From contig NZ_JALQCS010000001.1 of the NCBI RefSeq assembly GCF_023277115.1, positions 558,001-622,000 on the forward strand: 64,000 nt of DNA, written 5' to 3'. The stretch is from Acidithiobacillus acidisediminis (GTDB taxonomy: Bacteria; Pseudomonadota; Gammaproteobacteria; Acidithiobacillales; Acidithiobacillaceae). The notes under the pieces were generated by a model that was not told the DNA's origin, searched no databases, and worked only from the letters and a program-made list of their open reading frames with translations. Within the stretch, counting starts at the first letter, position 1. The number at the start of each line of letters is the position of its first letter. Below are positions 6,572 to 13,693 of the stretch, in pieces. Both the position numbers and the translations under genes were made by a program.

Positions 6572-8802
6572 GCGCGTTTCCTCGGTTTGCCGGCCCGGAC
6601 CGTTCGGGACCCAGAAGCCGGCTCTTGCTTCGGCCACTCGGTTCCCAATTTCAACGGATCGTCCCGATCCGGCCAGAAGGCGGCGCTACAGGAAGGGCAG
6701 CGGTAATAGGGCTTGCCCGTGGACGTGGCCCGCGCCTGGGTGGCCGTACCATGGCAATGGGCACAGTCCGGTCCCTTGTCGTAGGTCCGGTTATCTGGTT
6801 GCCGTGTGCCAAAAGGTTCCCCCGGCTTGCCGTGGTCGTCGGCCAGCAAGGGGTGGGCATCCTGGTTGGAGCAGGCCCAGAAGAAAAGCCCCTTTTTCGT
6901 CTTGGACTCCAGACGCCGGACGGTCGCGTCGCCCTTGCAGAGGGGGCATGGGAGGGTGGCGGCGTTTTGCTTGCCGCCGCCTGCTGGGGCGGCCAGGGCC
7001 GCTCCCTGTTTGAGCCTGGCCACGGCGGCCCGCACCGTGTCCGCAACCGCCGCCGTCAGCTTTTCGGCGGGAACCCGGCCTTCGGCCACGGCTGAGAGCA
7101 AATCTTCCCAACGAGCCGTCGTCGCCGGATCCGCAAACTCGGCCAGATCCTGGCTTTCCAGATACGCGATGAGGGCGCGGCCCTTCGCCGTGGAGATCAA
7201 CTGCTTACCTTTCTTCTGGAGATACTGCCGCTGAATGAGCCCTTCGATGGTACTGGCACGGGTGGCTTCCGTCCCGAGACCGGAGGTCTCCTTGAGCTTC
7301 GCCTTCGCCGCCGGGTCCTCCACAAACTTGTGGATGTTGGACATGGCCTCGATCAACGAGCCGTCGGTGAACCGTGCTGGCGGCTTGGTCTGCTTTGCCT
7401 GCGCCTGCCCGCCTTGACCACGCACCGCATCTCCGGTTTGCAGGACCGGGAGCGGTGCCCTGGCTTCGTCGTCGCCTTCTTCCTCATCGAGGGAGATATT
7501 CCCATAGAGGCGCTTCCAGCCCGGGTCGATATCCTGGCGGCCGGTGGCCTTCCAGGTCTCGCCCCCGAGATCCACCAGGGCCGACAGGCTCCGGTAGCGG
7601 TACTCCGGCAGGAACAGCGCCACATAGGACTTCCAGATCAGCTCAAAGAGCCTCGCCTCGTCCCCGCCGAGTCCCGCGGCACTCTGGCCGGTCGGAATGA
7701 TGGCGTTGTGTGCCGTAATCTTGGCATTGTTCCACGCGGCGTGCTTGCGACCGGTATCCAACATTCCTTTGATCGCGTCAGGAACCGGCAAGGCCCGCAG
7801 GATTCTGGGCGCGTCGGAGTGCTGCTCTTCCGGCAAGTAGCGGCAGTCGGTACGCGGGTAGGTGGTGACCTTCTTCTCGTACAGCGCCTGACAGGTATCC
7901 AGCACTTGCTGAGCGGACATGCCGAAACGGGCGGAGGCCACCTTCTGGAGCGCCGACAAGCTGAAAGGCAGCGGTGCCGCCTGCTTCTGCTCCCGGGACT
8001 CGAAACGCGATACCCGGCCCGGCCCGCTGGCCTTGGCGGCTATCGCATCGGCCAGTTTCCGGTCGATCAGCCGGCCTTCCTCATCAAAGCCTGGGCCGTC
8101 CGTCCCTCTGGGCTCCCACTTCGCCAGAAACGCTCCATTGGCGTGCTGGCACTGGGCAAAGACCTCGAAGTAGTCGCGGGGAACGAAATGCTCGATGGCC
8201 AGATCCCGCCGGACCACCAAAGCGAGGGTGGGCGTCTGCACCCGGCCCAAAGGGAAAAGGTCCCCGGACTTGACGGTCACCGCGCGGGAGAGGTTCATGC
8301 CCACCACCCAGTCGGATTGACTGCGGGCCTCGGCGGCATCCCTCAGGGGCCGGTATTTCTCGTTGGACTCCAGGGCGGCGAAGGCCTTGCGGACATTCTC
8401 GGTATCCAGGGCCTTGAGCCACACCCGCTGGACGCGGCCGCGATAGCGGAAATGCTCCAGAATCTCGTCGATCAGCAGTTGCCCTTCCCGGTCCGGGTCT
8501 CCCGCGTTGATGACGGTATCCGCCGTCTTCAAGAGACTCCCGATTTTCTGGAGCTGGTCTTTCGCGTCCCGCTTGGGAAACTTCTTCCATTCGGCAGGCA
8601 TGATCGGCAGGTCCTCCATTCGCCAGACCTTCTTGCCCTTGGCCGTCTTGGGGACAGAATCGGGCAGATAGGCGTCGGGTTCCGCCTGCTCCAGGATGTG
8701 ACCAAAGGCGTTGGTGATCTCATAGTTGCGGGCCTGTGCCCCAAGACCCTCGCGGATGGCGCGAGCCATGGACGGCTTTTCGGCAATGATGACGGTTGGC
8801 AT
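6568..8802 (-). CDS. topB: DNA topoisomerase III (type IA)
   Basis: A 744-aa type IA topoisomerase beginning MPTVIIAEKPSMARAI, the TOPRIM start. The active-site tyrosine sits in KVTTYPRTDCRYL near residue 320. Further conserved blocks are DPDREGQLLIDEIL and FPLGRVQTPTLALV. The C-terminus carries zinc-ribbon cysteines (CPLCKGD, CAHCHGT, CPSC). It resolves interlinked or single-stranded intermediates in plasmid replication and transfer, and topB next to relaxase genes is common on conjugative elements. It is the first gene of a minus-strand operon ending with the relaxase, with a backbone-type promoter at 8832-8854. Confidence 0.92.
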   Translation of the reverse strand: MPTVIIAEKPSMARAIREGLGAQARNYEITNAFGHILEQAEPDAYLPDSVPKTAKGKKVWRMEDLPIMPAEWKKFPKRDAKDQLQKIGSLLKTADTVINAGDPDREGQLLIDEILEHFRYRGRVQRVWLKALDTENVRKAFAALESNEKYRPLRDAAEARSQSDWVVGMNLSRAVTVKSGDLFPLGRVQTPTLALVVRRDLAIEHFVPRDYFEVFAQCQHANGAFLAKWEPRGTDGPGFDEEGRLIDRKLADAIAAKASGPGRVSRFESREQKQAAPLPFSLSALQKVASARFGMSAQQVLDTCQALYEKKVTTYPRTDCRYLPEEQHSDAPRILRALPVPDAIKGMLDTGRKHAAWNNAKITAHNAIIPTGQSAAGLGGDEARLFELIWKSYVALFLPEYRYRSLSALVDLGGETWKATGRQDIDPGWKRLYGNISLDEEEGDDEARAPLPVLQTGDAVRGQGGQAQAKQTKPPARFTDGSLIEAMSNIHKFVEDPAAKAKLKETSGLGTEATRASTIEGLIQRQYLQKKGKQLISTAKGRALIAYLESQDLAEFADPATTARWEDLLSAVAEGRVPAEKLTAAVADTVRAAVARLKQGAALAAPAGGGKQNAATLPCPLCKGDATVRRLESKTKKGLFFWACSNQDAHPLLADDHGKPGEPFGTRQPDNRTYDKGPDCAHCHGTATQARATSTGKPYYRCPSCSAAFWPDRDDPLKLGTEWPKQEPASGSRTVRAGKPRKRA

Positions 8803-8831
8803 GAGCTATCTCCCAAAATACGCTGCGTTTG

Positions 8832-8854
8832 GGTATAGCCAGGCGCCGTGGCGA
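8832..8854 (-). promoter_or_regulatory. Backbone promoter motif before topB
   Basis: Read on the minus strand: TCGCCAC box, ten bases ending GGC, then TATACC as a -10-like hexamer, about 30 bases before the topB ATG. It belongs to a set of similar sites in front of backbone genes. Confidence 0.6.
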
Positions 8855-8915
8855 TCGGTAGGAGATGGGCTGTAGCCAAAGGTCGAGCAGGCGCCGAATC
8901 AAACGGAAATAGGAC

Positions 8916-8947
8916 CCGCACGGGAAAGCTATACCAAACCCGTGCGG
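8916..8947. repeat. 9-bp-stem hairpin around GCTATACC; related to 39913-39946
   Basis: CCGCACGGG (8916-8924) and CCCGTGCGG (8939-8947) are perfect complements around a 14-base loop containing GCTATACC. The adjoining 8948-8965 reads, on the minus strand, GGAACGCAAGATAAAG, which also directly precedes the hairpin at 39913. Both hairpins therefore belong to one repeat family, in inverted orientation. It could be a transfer-origin or protein-binding site. Confidence 0.6.
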
Positions 8948-9001
8948 ATCTTTATCTTGCGTTCCATGATTTCCGCTAAAATTTAACAGTCGGTATCGTT
9001 T

Positions 9002-9030
9002 ATGATAGCGTGAACCGTTCACGCTATCAT
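9002..9030. promoter_or_regulatory. Perfect 29-bp palindrome, likely operator
   Basis: ATGATAGCGTGAAC and its exact complement flank one central C. The palindrome ends 27 bases before the ATG of the winged-helix protein gene, an ideal position for autoregulation. I see no matching copy elsewhere in the window. Confidence 0.65.
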
Positions 9031-9057
9031 TTGTGGTACCAACTAGGGAGCGCAGGC

Positions 9058-9753
9058 ATGAAGCGGAAAAAGACGCTGGAACAGAAAACCTGGGATCGGG
9101 AACGGGTGATGGCGGGGCGGAAAAGGCTGCCACCCATCATCCAGGGTCGGATTCTGGCTGCGGAAGGCATCACCCTATCGCCTCAGTGCGCCACATTACT
9201 GCGGGCTATCCTGGAACAGACCACATGGGGGAGCGATCAATGGATCTTCGACGGAGTGGTCGGGCTGGTGGCGCAGCAGGCCGGATGCTCCACCGCTCAG
9301 GCGAACCGGTGTGTCAGTCGCTTCGTAGAGTTGGGCATCCTCGCCCCGACGAAAGCGTCCAATGGGTGTGGGAAGCCGAAGGAATACATTGTCCGCGCTG
9401 GATCGGGGGCCTCGGCGGAGCCGAGGCCGGAGCGAAGGATTATAGCGGGGCAGGAAAACCTTCCGTCCAGCATCCGGGGTCGGATACTGGCCGCGGATGG
9501 CCTCACCCTGTCGCCTCGATGCGCCACGCTGCTGCTGGCCATCCTGGAACAGACCGTGCGGGGGAATGATCAATGGATATTTGACGGAGTGGTCGGGGTG
9601 GTGGCGCAGCAGGCCGGATGCTCCACCACTCAGGCGAAACGGTGTGTCAGTCGCTTCGTAGAGTTGGGCATCCTCGCCCCGACGAAAGCGTCCAATGGGT
9701 GTGGGAAGCCGAAGGAATACATTGTCCGTGTCGAAGCGGAAATGCTGAGCTAA
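9058..9753 (+). CDS. Tandem-duplicated winged-helix DNA-binding protein
   Basis: A 231-aa protein from ATG 9058, with AGGGAG upstream. It contains two near-identical halves: LSPQCATLLRAILEQT...VSRFVELGILAPTKASNGCGK (about residues 35-110) and LSPRCATLLLAILEQT... (about 145-222). Each half looks like a winged helix: a helix, AQQAGCSTAQANRCVSRF as helix-turn-helix, and GKPKEYIV as the wing. The 3' portions of the halves are almost identical at DNA level, which suggests recent duplication or gene conversion. A perfect palindrome lies just upstream, so a two-domain monomer could bind both half-sites. Probably an element-encoded autoregulator. Confidence 0.65.
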   Translation: MKRKKTLEQKTWDRERVMAGRKRLPPIIQGRILAAEGITLSPQCATLLRAILEQTTWGSDQWIFDGVVGLVAQQAGCSTAQANRCVSRFVELGILAPTKASNGCGKPKEYIVRAGSGASAEPRPERRIIAGQENLPSSIRGRILAADGLTLSPRCATLLLAILEQTVRGNDQWIFDGVVGVVAQQAGCSTTQAKRCVSRFVELGILAPTKASNGCGKPKEYIVRVEAEMLS

Positions 9754-9764
9754 CGGCCGCAGAA

Positions 9765-9786
9765 GGCCCGCCACGGTGGGCGGGCC
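9765..9786. terminator. GC-rich hairpin between convergent genes
   Basis: GGCCCGCC (9765-9772) pairs with GGCGGGCC (9779-9786) across a 6-base loop, 12 bases after the winged-helix gene stop. No T-run follows on either strand, so termination would be weak or assisted. Confidence 0.45.
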
Positions 9787-9806
9787 TGGAAGGGGTCGGC
9801 GGACGC

Positions 9807-11030
9807 CTATTCGATCTCGGCGGCTTCCTGCTTCCGGGATACCGGAACGGCCTCGGCCGGCGTCCGCGGGGTTCTGGCCGCTTCCATCACCTGCTTCCGG
9901 CTCGCCGTCAGACGGTCGGTGGCGCGAGTCCGCTTCTCGACAGGAATCCCCTCGATGGTGACGTAACGGCCGTACTTATGGAGAGCTTCCCCGAGACGGT
10001 CCAGTGTGTCGTGAACGGCACGGTAGGCCGCCCCTCGGCCGGCATACCCGCCGACCTCCTGCATGACCTGGACGGCGATATTCTCGCCCCGCCCGGCTCC
10101 GTCGCGCTTCACGAAGACGAGTTTCCCGTCCGGCCCCAGCCGCCAATCGAACAGATGCGTGTTTTCGGAGAGGACCCGGTAGATGGCGTAATGCCTGGGG
10201 TTGAGTTCCGCGGCGGCGGCCAGGGACAGGGATCGGGATAGCCGGGATACCGCGATGGCCCGATCCGTATCCAGGGCCTCGGATTCAACCTGAGCCGGGA
10301 CTTCAATCGCTTGCGGCGTCTCGGACAGCGGTTGGTCGTGCAGATGGCCGGGCTCCACCCCATAGTCCCGGGTCGTGTTCTTGCGGTATCGCACGATAGC
10401 CGCCCGCAAGCCTGCCGGATCGTCCGGGGTGGCGTCCGCCTCGACCAAGGCTTGCAGAAAAGCCAGACGGGCCGTGTGCTGGGCGTCCTGACGGGACATC
10501 CCGGAGGCCTCGACTCCCCGCGTATGATCCTGAAAGGTCTTCTCGAAGGTCCTGAGGCTCGACGGTTCCACGTTCGGCAGGGACACCTCGATACCGCGCA
10601 GCCGGGCGGCAAGGCGGATGGACAACTCCGTCACTAGGGCACGGGCCCGGAATCGATTTTCCGCGCTTGGGCTGGCCAGATTCTGCGCTTGTGTTGCCAG
10701 CTGCTCGGCGTGGCGTAAACGCGCCGCGCGCTCGGCCGGGCAGGTGGACTGGGATGCCGCCTGACGCTCCCGCTCTGCCCGAGCCCGCCGGAAGTTGGGC
10801 AGATGATCCCAGACGGCTTGTATTTCAGCGTCCAGGTCGATCTTCGCTATCCTGGATATGCGGCGAATCAGATCCGCGTGGGACCTTAGGGTCTCCAGAG
10901 CGGATTTCGGGTGTCCCGCGGCTTCGGCCTGAGACAGGATTCCATCCAGCGTGGGCGCGGGTTTTGGCTCTTGCGGACACGGTGAGGGTGCTCCGGACGC
11001 CACCGCCTCCAGGTCATCGAGTTCAGACAT
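9807..11030 (-). CDS. Hypothetical backbone protein (407 aa)
   Basis: Starts at ATG 11030, preceded by AAAGGGGGATCC. A longer frame to 11564 would cover the next real gene. The protein is soluble, Arg/Ala/Glu-rich and largely helical, with a long helical centre and a basic C-terminal third. I see no catalytic motif. The acidic N-terminus followed by helices is reminiscent of plasmid DNA-binding or partition accessory proteins, but that is only an impression. It lies 11 bases after the preceding minus-strand gene, so the two are probably co-transcribed. Confidence 0.6.
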   Translation of the reverse strand: MSELDDLEAVASGAPSPCPQEPKPAPTLDGILSQAEAAGHPKSALETLRSHADLIRRISRIAKIDLDAEIQAVWDHLPNFRRARAERERQAASQSTCPAERAARLRHAEQLATQAQNLASPSAENRFRARALVTELSIRLAARLRGIEVSLPNVEPSSLRTFEKTFQDHTRGVEASGMSRQDAQHTARLAFLQALVEADATPDDPAGLRAAIVRYRKNTTRDYGVEPGHLHDQPLSETPQAIEVPAQVESEALDTDRAIAVSRLSRSLSLAAAAELNPRHYAIYRVLSENTHLFDWRLGPDGKLVFVKRDGAGRGENIAVQVMQEVGGYAGRGAAYRAVHDTLDRLGEALHKYGRYVTIEGIPVEKRTRATDRLTASRKQVMEAARTPRTPAEAVPVSRKQEAAEIE

Positions 11031-11041
11031 GGATCCCCCTT

Positions 11042-11479
11042 TCACTGAACGGTTTGCGTGGAGGCGTCCGCCACCATCAAAGCGGCGGTCTGCTCGGACA
11101 GCCAGGCCAGGGTATGCGGCTTGTCCGCGTGCGCTTGGAGCCAGCCCCGGATCGCTTCGGCTGGAGTTTGAGACAACTCCTCGAAAGCAGGCGCGAGGTG
11201 GCTGAGTCCGGCCTCCATGGCCAAGGCCACCGGGTCGTGCCAATACCTGCCCTTGGCTGCGTCGCAGTAATGCAGGGCAAAAATGTAGGGCTCCCGCTCG
11301 CCGGGATCTTGCAAGCAGGCATCGAGGCCGGACTGCAGGTCGGTCAGCAGATCCCGGCAACGGCCGTCGAAATCCTCCTGCCGATCCACAGGGCTGGTCT
11401 CCTGGGCGACCAAAACCAAGTTGGCAAAGAGGCGGGCGGTTGCCGCCGCCGCGAGGGTGTGAAAATCGTCTTCCAGCAT
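11042..11479 (-). CDS. Hypothetical backbone protein (145 aa)
   Basis: ATG at 11479, followed by an acidic, helical 145-aa protein (MLEDDFHTLAAAATARLFAN...). It includes scattered Trp/Tyr/His (FALHYCDAAKGRYWHD). No family recognised. A backbone promoter motif sits 42 bases upstream (11521-11543), supporting this start over the longer frame to 11764. It is followed at 11 bases by the 407-aa gene. Confidence 0.6.
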   Translation of the reverse strand: MLEDDFHTLAAAATARLFANLVLVAQETSPVDRQEDFDGRCRDLLTDLQSGLDACLQDPGEREPYIFALHYCDAAKGRYWHDPVALAMEAGLSHLAPAFEELSQTPAEAIRGWLQAHADKPHTLAWLSEQTAALMVADASTQTVQ

Positions 11480-11520
11480 TGGGGTTCTCCGGTTTCCAGT
11501 GCGTATAGCCCACGTACCGG

Positions 11521-11543
11521 GGTATAGCCGGAGCCGGCTGGGA
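11521..11543 (-). promoter_or_regulatory. Backbone promoter motif before 145-aa gene
   Basis: Minus strand: TCCCAGC box, spacer ending GGC, then TATACC. The CGCAAC core is weaker than in other members, but the 17-base spacing to TATACC and the ACCGA preceding it match the topB site. Confidence 0.5.
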
Positions 11544-11556
11544 TCGGTAGCCGGGA

Positions 11557-12102
11557 TTACGCAACGCTTTTGCCGAGGATGTGGTGCGAGGCTACCGCGT
11601 GCCCTATCGCCAGGGCGACCGGCTCGGGAAGATAAATCTGGATGGAGGGCTTCGCCATGTCCACGTCGATCACCAGCCGCTGCCCTTCCGCCGCCGCCCG
11701 GTAGGTCCGGTGCGCATGGGTGGACTGATCCGTCAGCAGGACCAGATAGTGAAAGAGCAGACATCCGACCAGGAATCCGGCCGGAGACTGGAACATGGGG
11801 AGGTATCCCTCGGGCTTACGCGGAGCCTCCGGGTTATCCGCTATCCACGGCGCATTTCGCACCGTGAGATCGTGGGCCTGGGACATGTGCAGAAAGGCCA
11901 GGCTATCGAGGGCGGGACGGATGACCGCATCCCGCAGCAGCCCGGCCACGATCGTGGCGTTCAAGACGCCTGGCGGGGCGGGCGGGACGCCCTGCTCCAG
12001 AAACAGACGGGCTTCCAGCAGGGCGAGGGTCAAGTCCGTGGCCGGCAGGACCCGGGCCGCCCGGTCTTTTTTGCTGGGCTTCGGTGTGCTGGTTTTCTTC
12101 AT
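11557..12102 (-). CDS. Hypothetical backbone protein (181 aa)
   Basis: ATG at 12102 encodes a lysine-rich N-terminus (MKKTSTPKPSKKDRAARV) followed by a mostly helical body and a hydrophobic stretch (AGFLVGCLLFHYLVLLT, residues about 105-121). It ends with an Ile/Val/Leu-rich region. The family is not recognised. A well-matched backbone promoter lies 31 bases upstream, and a terminator for the previous gene lies just beyond it. Confidence 0.6.
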   Translation of the reverse strand: MKKTSTPKPSKKDRAARVLPATDLTLALLEARLFLEQGVPPAPPGVLNATIVAGLLRDAVIRPALDSLAFLHMSQAHDLTVRNAPWIADNPEAPRKPEGYLPMFQSPAGFLVGCLLFHYLVLLTDQSTHAHRTYRAAAEGQRLVIDVDMAKPSIQIYLPEPVALAIGHAVASHHILGKSVA

Positions 12103-12132
12103 GACAACGCTCCAGGATTCCTAGTTCCTGTC

Positions 12133-12155
12133 GGTATAGCCAGAGCGTGTTGCGA
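12133..12155 (-). promoter_or_regulatory. Backbone promoter motif before 181-aa gene
   Basis: Minus strand: TCGCAAC, spacer ending GGC, TATACC; 31 bases from the start codon. A near-consensus member of the set. Confidence 0.6.
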
Positions 12156-12162
12156 TAGCCCG

Positions 12163-12188
12163 CAAAAAAGGCCGCCAGCAAGGCGGCC
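12163..12188 (-). terminator. Rho-independent terminator of the AntA-type gene
   Basis: On the minus strand GGCCGCC and GGCGGCC form a 7-bp stem with a 5-base loop, followed by TTTTTT. It lies 30 bases downstream of the antirepressor stop. Confidence 0.8.
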
Positions 12189-12217
12189 AGGGCAGGTGTT
12201 CAAGATGGCAAACCATT

Positions 12218-13204
12218 CTATCCGGTCAGCGAACGCAAAGGGATGGCCTCCCAAGGGACGAAATACGTCTTGACGATGCGATCCGGGAAAGCCGCTGCGC
12301 GTTTCTCCACACCGGGCAACGCTCGCAACGGTTCCCGCCAGGATCCGTTGCGATGCCAGAGGGTACCGCTGAGCACCTCAGCAAGTTCAGGACTGCGTAC
12401 CGCCACCACAAGGTAGGGGAGGCCGTTTCGCCACTTTGCGGCCAGACCCACAAGGGCAAGGGCGTGTTTACTGGCAAGATCCTCACACATAGCCGATTCA
12501 TACAAGGCATGGCCTACCAGCGTCGTCTCTGGACCTCTCCGCAACGGGGCACAGATCAACGCTCTCAGGAAGGCCTCCGGATCTCGGAGCCCGGATCGGT
12601 CAGTTTCCCAACCCCGCTCAGCAGCGCGCTCCTTCGGCAGAAACGCCCGCAGATCTATCCCGTGATGGTCCCACATGGCGTTGAGGAGGGCTTCCTGCCG
12701 GTCGGGCAAGCCCATCCCCATGGCCCGGAAGTTCCGGGCATAGGATTCAACGAGCCGGGCCATCCGGCTTACCCGCTCTACTTCCTGGGGGTCGAAGTCG
12801 GGAATTCCACAGGAGGGCTTGCGGGGCCGCTCCCGCAACGCCTTCTCGCAGGCGATGAAGTACCTCCGGGCTTCCCGGCCCTTGTGGTTGTTCTCGACCA
12901 TGGCCAGCTCCTTGGCCATGTCGAGGGTGAGCAGGTACTCGATGGTGCGCTGGGCGCGGGATTTTGAGCTCCCCAAATTTGGGGAGCTCAAACTTTCAAT
13001 ACAAACATAGTCTTGCCCTTCGATGAATCCGAACTTGGCAATACGGTCCTTGATCCAGGTCGAAAAGTCCTTGCCCGCCTCCAAAAAGCTGTGCAGATCG
13101 CGGGCATTGGCGGTCGGGAGGGCTTCCTGGTCCAGATCCGCAGTCTGGATGGGCAGCAAACGGGCTATTTCCAGGTCCTGGTTCTGGGAAATGCGCTTTT
13201 CCAT
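12218..13204 (-). CDS. AntA/AntB-type antirepressor with extra C-terminal domain
   Basis: A 328-aa protein from ATG 13204 (AAGGAG 8 bases upstream). Residues about 30-110 match the phage AntA/AntB antirepressor domain: NARDLHSFLEAGKDFSTWIK and then IEYLLTLDMAKELAM and REARRYFIACEKAL. Phage antirepressors of this class inactivate repressors. The C-terminal 75 residues (ALALVGLAAKW..., GTLWHRNGSWREPLRALPGVEK) recur at the end of the large P-loop protein at 13.7-16.3 kb. It sits next to the candidate origin, which makes control of replication or of the S24 repressor the likeliest roles. Confidence 0.75.
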   Translation of the reverse strand: MEKRISQNQDLEIARLLPIQTADLDQEALPTANARDLHSFLEAGKDFSTWIKDRIAKFGFIEGQDYVCIESLSSPNLGSSKSRAQRTIEYLLTLDMAKELAMVENNHKGREARRYFIACEKALRERPRKPSCGIPDFDPQEVERVSRMARLVESYARNFRAMGMGLPDRQEALLNAMWDHHGIDLRAFLPKERAAERGWETDRSGLRDPEAFLRALICAPLRRGPETTLVGHALYESAMCEDLASKHALALVGLAAKWRNGLPYLVVAVRSPELAEVLSGTLWHRNGSWREPLRALPGVEKRAAAFPDRIVKTYFVPWEAIPLRSLTG

Positions 13205-13234
13205 GGTGATCTCCTTGGCTGTGAGTTCCATGGT

Positions 13235-13257
13235 GGTATAGCCAAGAGGCGTTGCGG
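13235..13257 (-). promoter_or_regulatory. Backbone promoter motif before antirepressor gene
   Basis: Minus strand: CCGCAAC, spacer ending GGC, TATACC; 31 bases from the ATG at 13204. Confidence 0.6.
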
Positions 13258-13328
13258 CCAGGGGCTGCGCGGCGTCCGGCATGGCAGCCTGCATTCTGGC
13301 GATAAACAATCCTTTATTTTTCAACAAC

Positions 13329-13613
13329 CTTACCACTCTTACCAAAAGCTATACCAGATGGTAAGGGAAAAATGTCTTAATTTTCATAGGTCTTACCATC
13401 CTTACCACCCTTACCGCAAAATGACACTCGTAGCGAGGAAAAATTTCGTTTTTTAGATGGAACTGATTCTCATATAGGGGAGAGGTTCGGAAAAATTTTT
13501 TTCTCCATATTTTGGTGTCAAAAGCGGTAAGACCGGTAAGGGGCGGTAAGGTATCTGAAAAATAAAGAAAAACTCCCTTACCATCTGGTATAGCTTTTGG
13601 TAAGACCGGTAAG
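13329..13613. other. Candidate replication origin: symmetric CTTACC iteron array
   Basis: Twelve CTTACC/GGTAAG hexamers lie in 285 bp, many at 9-base periodicity (13329, 13338; 13392, 13401, 13410; 13526, 13535, 13545; 13599, 13608). The left and right halves are mirror images. A 30-bp perfect inverted repeat joins 13338-13367 to 13575-13604, and each inner triplet ends in CTTACCGC followed by four A or T and TGACAC. The centre, 13436-13510, is very AT-rich. No gene fits here. This resembles an iteron-type oriV or a strong partition/regulatory site, next to a P-loop replication protein. Confidence 0.65.
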
Positions 13614-13643
13614 GGGGTCGGTCGTTGAGAGGCTCCAGGCAGC

Positions 13644-13669
13644 AAAAAAAGACCGCCCATCAGGCGGTC
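13644..13669 (-). terminator. Rho-independent terminator of the P-loop replication gene
   Basis: Minus strand: GACCGCC / GGCGGTC stem (13651-13669) with a 5-base loop, followed by seven T. It lies 25 bases past the stop at 13694 and separates that gene from the iteron array. Confidence 0.85.
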
Positions 13670-13693
13670 AAGGCAGGTGATTGGAACTCACAG

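Noticed and set aside
7330-8838. 502-aa plus-strand frame
   Set aside because: Antisense shadow of topB.
13329-13613. CRISPR-like array
   Set aside because: Hexamer repeats at 9-base steps with inverted symmetry; no 25-40 bp repeats or unique spacers, no cas genes.
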